The notes under the pieces: model-generated
The model's input: the letters and a program-made list of their open reading frames with translations, nothing else
Database searches by the model: none
What the model was told of the DNA's origin: nothing
Shown here: positions 62,468 to 64,000 of the stretch, piece by piece
Position numbering within the stretch: the first letter of the stretch is position 1
Layout of the letters: every line of letters starts with the position of its first letter
Translations under genes and position numbers: made by a program
NCBI RefSeq assembly: GCF_042693015.1
Contig: NZ_CP170544.1
Span: 1,302,001 to 1,366,000 of the forward strand
Length of the DNA: 64,000 nt
Source of the DNA: Sphingomonas_E sp042693015
GTDB taxonomy: Bacteria > Pseudomonadota > Alphaproteobacteria > Sphingomonadales > Sphingomonadaceae
Direction of reading: 5' to 3'

Positions 62468-64000
62468 ATGGCCAGCAAGAGTGGGATCACCGTCCGTTTC
62501 GTCGGGCTTGGTGACAATGAGCCTGCGCCCGCAGCGGCGCTTTACCTGATCGATGATGGCGGACTGCCTACCAAGAAGGTCGCTACGATCGACAATGGCC
62601 TGCTGGGCGTCGATCCCGGCCGTCTGAAGGGCTCGCGGATCGCGATCGGCCCCGATGTCGAAAATCCCGCGGGCATCGATCCCGCGACACTGATCCATTA
62701 TCGCGCCGATCAGGTGGCGCAGGACTGGCTGGAACGGGGCCTCTTCATCCCCGAAGATCGCTGGTCGGTGCTGTTGCGCGACATCATCTGCGTCAGCGGC
62801 CGCGTCCGCAAATGCCGGCCGTGGTGGTATGATCTCGCCGTTACCACCGTCGCCACCGCCAAGCTCGGCGTCCAGCGCCGCCAAGCGCTCCAGCGCGTCG
62901 GCGATCTCTCGGCGCAGAGCATCATCCTACCCTTCCGCTGCCTGCCGCTCTGCGATGGCAAGGTGGAGGTCTATGAACGGCACTGCTGCTGCCATCATAT
63001 CGTCTATGATGATCTGCTCGATCGCCTGCGCGACGTGCTGGAACGCATTCCCGTGCCGATCGACGGGCCGAACCCGCCCGATCCCGATCCCGGACCGTTG
63101 CGGGGCCTCGCCACCCGCGCACCGCTGCGCGCCGCGCTCCACTCGGCGGCGCTGCGTCGCGGTTCGCTCCGCACGGCATTCCCCCCTCCGAACAAGCTTC
63201 CGCTCGAAGAGACCACCGTCTCGGAACGCGTCTATCATGATTATCAGGCGCTGCTCCGCCTGCATCCGAGCGAGGTGGAATCCTTCGTCCTCGACCGCCC
63301 CTATCTCAGCGCTTTCATCTGCCACTGTAATGTGCGCAAGGTTGGCGAGGTGTTCATCCAGCCCGGCGGCGAATTCGATTTCTGCTACTGGCGCCCGCGC
63401 CGGCTGGAGCCCTTCTATCACCATTGCTTCACCACCTTCGCCTATCGCGTGAAGCAACAGATCAACGGTATCTGGACCACCGTCTATGACGGCGTCGCCG
63501 GCCATGATTATTTCGCGGAGGGCGAGGAAGCCGATCTCCACACCTCGCATCCCGCGGCGCGGCCCTGCGGCGACGGACCGGAACCGCCCGATCCGGGCGA
63601 GGGCATTCCTTTCGTCATGCTAGAACATGTCACCGGCGCCGGCACCCACCATTTCAACTTCCCGGTGCAGACCGGCTTGTCGAATGTCGCCTCGCTCGTC
63701 GCGGACTCCGGCCTCTATGACTTTGCCGGTGTCCCCGATGCCCCATGGGGCGGCGGCCTCGGTCTCCGTCTGTGGTTCTCGCCGTCGCTGGACGGGACCG
63801 TCGTCTATTACCGGCTCAAGGTCGTCGCGGTCGATGCGGCGGGCGATCCGGTGGGCACGCCAACCGTGCTCGACGCGCCCGTCGCCTGGTCCCGCTACGT
63901 CTTCATCGGCGGCGATGTGAAGACTACCTCCACCGGCCTTGCCGCCAATCCGGCGGATGTCGGCGGCGAAGCGGGCCTGTTCACCGTTCCCTATTGGAGC
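62468..64000 (+). CDS. Cysteine-rich protein of unknown family, runs off the window
   Basis: 511 codons are open to the last base, with no stop. GAGGAGG lies 9 bases before ATG. No signal peptide. The N-terminal part (SGITVRFVGLGDNEPAPAAALYL, residues 4-26) looks like a beta-sandwich; then ICVSGRVRKCRPWWYD, PFRCLPLCDGKVEVYERHCCCHH and later FICHCNVRKVGEVFIQPGG and FDFCYW carry many Cys/His, suggesting metal sites or disulphides. A Pro-rich linker is near residue 200. From about residue 380 (FVMLEHVTGAGTHHFNFPVQ) a second beta-rich domain begins. Codon use fits a real gene. I do not recognise the family. Confidence 0.85.
   Translation, partial: MASKSGITVRFVGLGDNEPAPAAALYLIDDGGLPTKKVATIDNGLLGVDPGRLKGSRIAIGPDVENPAGIDPATLIHYRADQVAQDWLERGLFIPEDRWSVLLRDIICVSGRVRKCRPWWYDLAVTTVATAKLGVQRRQALQRVGDLSAQSIILPFRCLPLCDGKVEVYERHCCCHHIVYDDLLDRLRDVLERIPVPIDGPNPPDPDPGPLRGLATRAPLRAALHSAALRRGSLRTAFPPPNKLPLEETTVSERVYHDYQALLRLHPSEVESFVLDRPYLSAFICHCNVRKVGEVFIQPGGEFDFCYWRPRRLEPFYHHCFTTFAYRVKQQINGIWTTVYDGVAGHDYFAEGEEADLHTSHPAARPCGDGPEPPDPGEGIPFVMLEHVTGAGTHHFNFPVQTGLSNVASLVADSGLYDFAGVPDAPWGGGLGLRLWFSPSLDGTVVYYRLKVVAVDAAGDPVGTPTVLDAPVAWSRYVFIGGDVKTTSTGLAANPADVGGEAGLFTVPYWS

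Overview
The window is GC-rich and densely coded. It most likely comes from the chromosome of a sphingomonad (Alphaproteobacteria, Sphingomonadales). The grounds are the protein types (alphaproteobacterial RpoD with a long acidic insert, a 14-gene nuo operon running into birA and an RNase J gene, a DUF1467 protein, TonB-receptor loci), gene order, frequent GTG starts and many 4-bp ATGA/GTGA overlaps. I see no integrase, transposase, phage gene or CRISPR array.

Layout. 1-3.6 kb (+): the 3' part of dnaG, then rpoD, closed by a strong terminator. 3.7-5 kb (+): an unrecognised protein and an NTF2-like protein. 13.3-5 kb (-): a tightly overlapped housekeeping run of mltB-type transglycosylase, rlpA, D,D-carboxypeptidase, tmk, holB, metG, tatD, an MBL-fold hydrolase and a retropepsin-like protease. 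tRNA-Ser(UGA) lies at 13.4 kb. A secreted protein and an MFS transporter with a large periplasmic insert follow. 28.4-15.9 kb (-): a complete type II secretion operon gspC-D-E-F-G-H-I-J-K-L-M-N plus a small lipoprotein, with the prepilin peptidase just upstream. 28.5-31.2 kb: a TPR protein, an SH3 protein, a 2-hydroxyacid dehydrogenase and a glycine-zipper protein. 48.8-31.2 kb (-): nuoA-N with an NTF2-like gene between nuoD and nuoE, then birA, RNase J and DUF1467. 53.5-48.9 kb (-): a secreted TIM-barrel-like protein, efp, an inositol-monophosphatase-type enzyme and a beta-propeller protein. 53.8-64 kb (+): a DUF885 peptidase-like protein, a second GspC-like protein, a beta-helix lipoprotein, a TonB-dependent receptor, a JmjC/cupin-like protein, and a cysteine-rich reading frame that runs off the window.

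The most interesting possibility is that the T2SS operon and the 55.6-62.1 kb locus form one system. The locus holds an orphan GspC (the T2SS clamp protein that helps choose substrates), a lipoprotein that could be its substrate, a TonB receptor and a putative Fe(II)/2-oxoglutarate oxygenase. Pho-box-like direct repeats lie before gspC, the gspC paralogue, the lipoprotein and the cupin gene. This suggests a phosphate-starvation-regulated surface lipoprotein/uptake system, but the sites are degenerate and the link is inference.

Other points of note are a 33-bp tandem repeat that has stretched the GspH prepilin leader to about 38 residues, a probable CTG start for birA overlapping the nuoN stop as CTGA, and strong hairpins at the translation starts of the gspC paralogue and the cupin gene.
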